A DNA stretch of 64,000 nucleotides from positions 744,001-808,000 of the forward strand of contig JANFOG010000001.1 of the NCBI GenBank assembly GCA_024336345.1, written 5' to 3'. This DNA is from Mariannaea sp. PMI_226 (Eukaryota > Ascomycota > Sordariomycetes > Hypocreales > Nectriaceae). The translations under genes were made by a program, and so were the position numbers. How positions within the stretch are numbered: the first letter of the stretch is position 1; every line of letters starts with the position of its first letter. Below, piece by piece: positions 57,419 to 64,000 of this stretch. The notes beneath the pieces were generated by a model, which did not search any database, was not told where the DNA came from, and worked only from the letters and a program-made list of their open reading frames with translations.

Positions 57419-58467
57419 TTGAGGCAAATCCATTACACGGCCTCTGTGGATTTTAATATTGGCAATGCATGTAAAGGCGTCATGGCGTTTTCTGGAGGCA
57501 GTTGAGAAGCAACAAAAAAGAAAAAAGACAGGAGCTCTAGCATGTGTATTCGATGGATGGAACGTTGACAATAGGTTCTTGGGGGGGCGGGGGTTCAACT
57601 ATTTTTTTCAAGTCCCCTACACACGATATGACATGAAGACCCGACAACATAAGGGTACATATGGGATGGTTGATCATGAGGCCAAGATGATGTAGATATA
57701 TCATGGTTCGAGGAATAGACCGACCTGGATGCTTGTTAGACCGACGTTGAATACGGAGAAAGAATTGACCAGATAAAATGATATCCTGTTTTCCAGTGCA
57801 CTTACATACCTCAGTTTTTCTCTCTCTCTGATCCTCTAGCCTACAGGAGGTAGACTACCGTAGGCATTGCACTAGTTCTCAGGTACCTGTGTAGTGTAGG
57901 TACCAGTTAGCGACGCCATGTGAAAGATTTTCTTGCCGTAGTGGAACACGACTCAAGAGTCCTTGAGCTGGTGAACGGCGTCCCCGGGTCCATGTTGCCA
58001 TCAAGTCTCCATTTTCCATCCATGCGTCAATATATGATATGTTGCGGGCGGAGGTAACTAATGAATTGGGCTGGTGGACTGTTTCGGTACCAATCTAGTT
58101 GATGGGTTCAGATCATTATTATCATTATAGTGGGCTTCTTCGGAGTAGTGGCGTGGACATTCTCGCTCGCAGGTCCCCCCCGCCCCCAATTGATCCCATT
58201 GATGCGCAACATGTGCCACCCACTTGTGACTGAGGTGGCACTTGCCCGCTGAAATTTGGGCGGTGACGGCGATAAATTATTTTCTGCCTAAAAACTAGCA
58301 CAGCACAACCTTGGGATCGCATTTCGACTTTGTCTCAATTAGCTTCCCTCTCTTGCAGTTTCGCTCTTGCAAAACAACAGCATCCCCCTTTTCTCTCTCT
58401 CTCTCTCTCTTCTTCTTGGTTGTTTTCTTCTTCTTATAAACACCGATCCTTCACAAATTCAGACAAG
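57419..58467. other. Intergenic region and PRMT1 promoter
   Basis: A 1 kb spacer. TAGGTACC motifs occur at about 57895-57905. A CT microsatellite (58392-58410) lies in the leader just before the PRMT1 start codon. No gene is seen. Confidence 0.6.
58392..58410 (+). repeat. (CT)n microsatellite in the PRMT1 leader
   Basis: An uninterrupted CT dinucleotide run followed by TTCTTCTT, ending about 55 bases before the start codon. CT-rich tracts are typical of fungal core promoters and leaders. Confidence 0.85.
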
Positions 58468-60033
<1,566 letters not shown>

Positions 60034-60823
60034 TTGCGGCTAATGAAAATGAACGGGACGATAACAACAACTAAAAGAAGAGAAGAGTTTTTAAAAAAGA
60101 GGGAAACGAACTCGGGATGCCACCCATTACTCAAGGATGAAATGGAGTGTGACGTCTCAGGAAGAGGTTAATCATCCAAATGGGAGAGGAAACTCTGTGC
60201 AAGGCAGTGGTGTCATTTGCAACCCATTTCTTTTTTTTTAATCCAAAACGAGCGGGGATTCAACAACTGTGTTGGTAGATAAACACGCGAGGGAATGTTG
60301 ACGACCCGTTATGAGTGATACCACAAAGACAGCACTCCGGAGCTACCTAGTCAATAGATCAATTGCTTGAGTTAGACGTATAAGTTTTTCCCATTATTGC
60401 TCTATCGTGTGCATGACTAGACCTTAGTCACGTCAGTAAACTACTAGCTGCTTTCAATGGCTGCATTTGGAAGAAAGAAAGAAAAATAGGTTGCTAGGGT
60501 AAAAACTTGGTCAACGATTCAAATAAATAATTTTTTCATTCATCATAAATCCAGCCTGAGCTTTTCGCTCGCTCGTTATTTTTTTTTCATCCAGCCAGAG
60601 ACGGTTTTCGTGAGGGTAGAGGTTTCTACAGGGGAAGCCCTCCATTGAACGCTTGACATGACCGTATCCCTTATTGAGAAAAGAAAAAAAAAAAGGTGGC
60701 ATAATCATATCTGGTCACCCAAAAGAAAATTATATGCCTAGATTCTTCACCTAGAAAATATCTCGGAATATGCTTTTCTTTTTATGGGGGTCGTAAACTC
60801 AGTCATCAATCGCATTGTGACCC
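60034..60823. other. Convergent 3' intergenic region
   Basis: It lies between the PRMT1 gene (+) and the mutase gene (-). A/T-rich with T runs near 60230, 60535 and 60580, presumably 3' UTRs. No gene is seen. Confidence 0.6.
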
Positions 60824-62513
60824 TCACGAAGAGCCATAGTGCTTGACAATCTGAGCAACCTTGTTGGCGAGCTCGTCAGCCTCGGAGCGGGTGGCGGCCT
60901 CGGCGTAGACACGGCAGGCGTTCTCGGTACCGCTAGCACGGGCGAAGGAGCGGCCAGTGGTGTATTTCTTGACGCACTGGTCAATCTCATCCTGAGCACC
61001 AACGGGCTGGCTGAGGCGGCGCTCGGCATCAGTGGTCTGGAAGAGGTCCTTGTTGCCGACCTCGACACGGACGAGGCGGTTGGGCAGGTCGGCGTAGGTA
61101 GTGGCCCAGTCCTTCAGGGTCCATCCCTTGTGGGCGAGAATGACCTCGACCATGAGCATGTCAGAAATGGCGTCACCAACGGTCTGGTTGATAAGGTCGC
61201 TGATGGCGGCGAGGGTATCAAGAGCGTCCTTTTGGGCGGGGGACTGGGGAGCGGTCTCGTGGAAGGCACGAACGGCCTCCTGAGAGAAGACAACGGTACC
61301 ATGGCCGTTGGCCTCGAAGTAGACACCGACATCAAAGTTGCAGGCGGCGTGGTGCAAGTGCTTGACACCAGTGGGTGTGCACACGACGGGGAGCTGGAGG
61401 TTTCGCTGAATGTAGTTGGTGCTGGCACCGTTGGCGTAGGCAGTCTGAACGACACCAATTCGGAGATCGTCAGCAAGGCCGGCAGAGCGAACGAGGTCGC
61501 CGATGAAGACTGCATTGAGGGAAGAGATGCGGTCACCGTCGAGCATGAAGAAGCCAGTATCGGGGTCAATCCACCAGTAGATCAGACGGTCGGCGTCACC
61601 GTCGAGGGAGCAGGCTCGAACGCCGGGAACGGGCTTGGGGCTGGGAGGAGCACGCTGCTTGGTCTTGACGAAGTCGGCACCGGACTGGGCAAAGCACGGT
61701 TAGCTAGGTGGACTGGGACGAGTTGGTGGCTGCCGAATGCGCTTGTTAACTTACATCGAGGTTGAGAACTTCGGGTCGCAAGACATCATCGTTGACGACC
61801 TTGCAATCAAAACCAGTGACATCTCGAGGAACGAACTTGAGGAACTCAGAGAGCTTGGGACCACCAACGCCATTGGCGCAGTCGACGATCAGCTGGCCCT
61901 GGACCTTTCTGCCGCGAAGAGCGCGGACAAAGGCCTCAGAGAGCTTCTTGTAGTAACCGGTCTCGCTGACCTCGCCATAGGCCTTGGGGCTGCCCTCGGT
62001 GTTGACGCAACGGGTGAGGTAGTGGAGCTGGGGAGTGGTAAGGATCTTGTAGTCGGTGTAGTCGGTGTTGGTGGCCTCGAGGGCGTCGGCGAGAGAAGAG
62101 ACGAGGGAATGGCCCGAAGGGCGAGTATCGCGGCCGTAGACAACGCGACCCGAGGTGGTAAGGTCGATCTTGAGCTGGGCAGCGAGGGCCTTGTAGGTGT
62201 CGAGCAGCTCCTGGTCAGACTGACAGTTGACAAGCTTGGTAGCATATGCCTCCCAATCCTGCTCCAGCATCTCACCCATGGGGTCCACGATTTTGACACC
62301 ATTATCGGCAGCAGGGTTGTGGCTAGCTGTTACCATGACACCGATGGCTTGGCCATTGAGCTTGCGGCTGCGCAGGCCGGAGAGGAGACCAACACGAAAG
62401 GCGACGCCGTCAAGCAAGTCTGCCTTCATGCGGAACCCCGCAGTGCCGTACTTGTATGTGTGCCCAGCGACGATGGGGTGTTTGGCCGAAGCCTCGAGGA
62501 ATTTGGCGTCCAT
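60824..62513 (-). CDS. PCM1: Phosphoacetylglucosamine mutase
   Basis: Two exons read leftward, 62513-61755 and 61684-60824 (70-nt phase-0 intron), encode 539 residues, typical of AGM1/Pcm1. The enzyme converts GlcNAc-6-phosphate to GlcNAc-1-phosphate, the precursor of UDP-GlcNAc used for chitin, N-glycans and GPI anchors. Motifs: YGTAGFRM (22-29), the phosphoserine loop TASHNPAADNG (Ser64), metal loop DGDADR (281-286), sugar-binding YFEANGHGTVVFS, and phosphate-binding RASGTENACRVYAEA near the C terminus. The intron falls between NLDV-type sequence and SGADFVKTKQ; reading through its donor keeps the frame only one or two codons before a stop. 62513 is the first ATG in frame. Confidence 0.95.
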
Positions 62514-64000
62514 GGCTTTTGTTTGAGGATTGGTTTCTCCCAAGGATAGCGATAAGAGGAGAGGGTGTATGGGTATAATTATGAGGAGAGGTAATGGGGA
62601 GGAGAAGAGAAGCGGAAGAGAAGAAAGAGAGTGTTGCGCTGACAGGATCTCGAGAATGCTTTATAGTATGAAACATCCGTCGATGGAACGGTCCCAAAAA
62701 TATAGAGGGGCCCTGGGGGGGGAGAGGGAGGGGTGTCCATGGCGGGGGAGTTGGAGGGGATTTGGGCCGTAGGTACGGACGTAGCACCGCCAGGTACAAC
62801 CAGATCCCAGGTGCCAAGGTGGAGCAAAAGGTACCAATGCTGCAAGCTGAAAATTGGTGGCATACGGCGGTATATTGACAGAATGGATCCTTAAGCGTAC
62901 TAATAATATCATGCAAGAAGAAGGCCAGGTACCTATATTTCTACCTTACTGCATCTTACCTTACCTTGGGTATGTGCCTCCTGTTCCTCGCTGAGGGGTC
63001 GCCCCTCAGCTTAGTAGATAATAAATCCGTGGTTGGTTGGGCGTTTTCAAGCCGCCCATCTCATCCAATGTTGGTGAATTGATTACAGCCGCCACCAAGC
63101 CAGACGGCGAGTACTTATTTCAAACTGTGCCCCTTGGTTTTGGGTTGGTGGTTGTTTGCTTTGAACATGGCAATCAGAGGAGCTTTTCTTTCGAGCGTTC
63201 CCCCCCCCTCTCCGTCCCACACAGCTCGCTGCGCCTGGCTGGAACTGTCCTTGGATCGTCCCAGTGGCTTGGTGCCATTGTCTGGGCCTGAGACTTACGA
63301 GCTGTGGGTGCTTCGGGAGGAGAACGCTCCTAGTTATGGCAACTAATCTACCTACCTATCTAAGGCAAAAAGTAGATCCTCAAGGTAAAGCAAGTAGTTA
63401 CCTCTTGGCACTCAACCTGGAGAACGTATGGTCCCCCTCAAGGTCGCGCCAGCTGTGTTGAGAATGTCTCAGCTGCCTTGCAATTTGAAAATTTCGTTCA
63501 GATTGGGCTCGGCGACCTAGATTTGCGAACCAGCTCTCCTGTCGGGGTTGCATTGCACTTGCAGGTGGCTGCTGCATCTTCATTGATTGGGCTGTTCGGG
63601 CTTTACTTATGGGATTAAAGCACGTACCTCACGTCAGCAAGCCCCCAGATCTGGTGAACTGCCACCAGGAAGAGATTTTAATTGTCTCACGGGACTCTTG
63701 TTCCAGGGCTTGAAATTGCTGATAAAGGTAACTACACTGTTAGGGATTTAAAAAAACAACAACCCAATTTTGAATACCTTGTGTATTTAAGGGAACAAGA
63801 AAGGCCTGATATATACATGTAAGAATAATGCTAGCACTCCATGCTACTCTCATCGGGATATTCACTGTTTATTGACTGACAAACTACCGTATAAATTACG
63901 TTATGCGAGAGGCAGATTGTCACTACAATTTATCATGTATGCCATGTTAACAAATGTTTCCCGACCAATCTCTTATAAGAAATCATCAATTAGGCCATCC
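62514..64000. other. Right edge, promoter of the mutase gene
   Basis: The first ~250 bases are purine-rich on the plus strand, the CT-rich leader of the mutase gene. A perfect 9-bp hairpin lies at 62990-63010 and a TACCTACC motif at about 63347-63360. The frames in 63.0-63.6 kb are short and featureless. No gene is supported up to the window end. Confidence 0.55.
62990..63010. repeat. Perfect 9-bp GC-rich inverted repeat with 3-nt loop
   Basis: GCTGAGGGG (62990-62998), a TCG spacer, then CCCCTCAGC (63002-63010). It could form a stable hairpin or act as a dyad site. It lies about 480 bases upstream of the mutase start codon. Confidence 0.85.

Overview
The window looks like nuclear DNA of a filamentous ascomycete, most likely a sordariomycete and perhaps a hypocrealean. 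That placement is an inference from three things: genes with short spliceosomal introns (about 55-190 nt, GT..AG with CTAAC/CTAAT branch points), long CT-rich leaders, and the families present (Zn2Cys6 factor, kelch-membrane protein, DUF1765 protein, Ecm33-like GPI protein, PhoD-like phosphatase). The species cannot be read from the sequence. I see no bacterial-type operon, CRISPR array, intact transposon, tRNA or rRNA.

Left third (1-26.6 kb): an Ecm33/Sps2-like GPI wall protein (+) faces a Cys-rich single-span membrane protein (-). After a 5.9 kb stretch without a supportable gene come a vacuolar endopolyphosphatase (+) convergent with a kelch/transmembrane protein (-), a Zn2Cys6 transcription factor (-) divergent from a GFA/CENP-V-type zinc protein (+), and a large DUF1765 protein (-).

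Middle (26.6-44.9 kb): an 8.3 kb gene-free stretch, then a PhoD-like phosphatase (+), mitochondrial delta-1-pyrroline-5-carboxylate dehydrogenase (+), and 4 kb of non-coding DNA that probably includes the long leader of the next gene.

Right third (44.9-62.5 kb): a dense housekeeping block. It holds a class-B bHLH factor (+), a small conserved Arg-rich protein (+) with an intriguing PPxY-containing open frame in front of it, the GPI-lipid remodelling enzyme Per1/PGAP3 (-), the spindle-checkpoint kinase Mps1 (+), mitochondrial ribosomal protein bL21m (-) divergent from the 60S assembly factor Nsa2 (+), the type I protein arginine methyltransferase Hmt1/PRMT1 (+), and phosphoacetylglucosamine mutase (-).

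These are mostly independent core genes and not a pathway cluster. A loose theme is cell-surface biogenesis: a GPI protein, the GPI remodelase, and the enzyme that makes the GlcNAc-1-P used for chitin, N-glycans and GPI. Exon models below were assembled by hand from splice signals, reading phase and family conservation. No obvious undescribed system was found. The most interesting items are the PPxY open frame before the small Arg-rich protein, the lysine/acid tracts inside the polyphosphatase, the N-terminal extension of the kelch protein, and several unusual exon structures.
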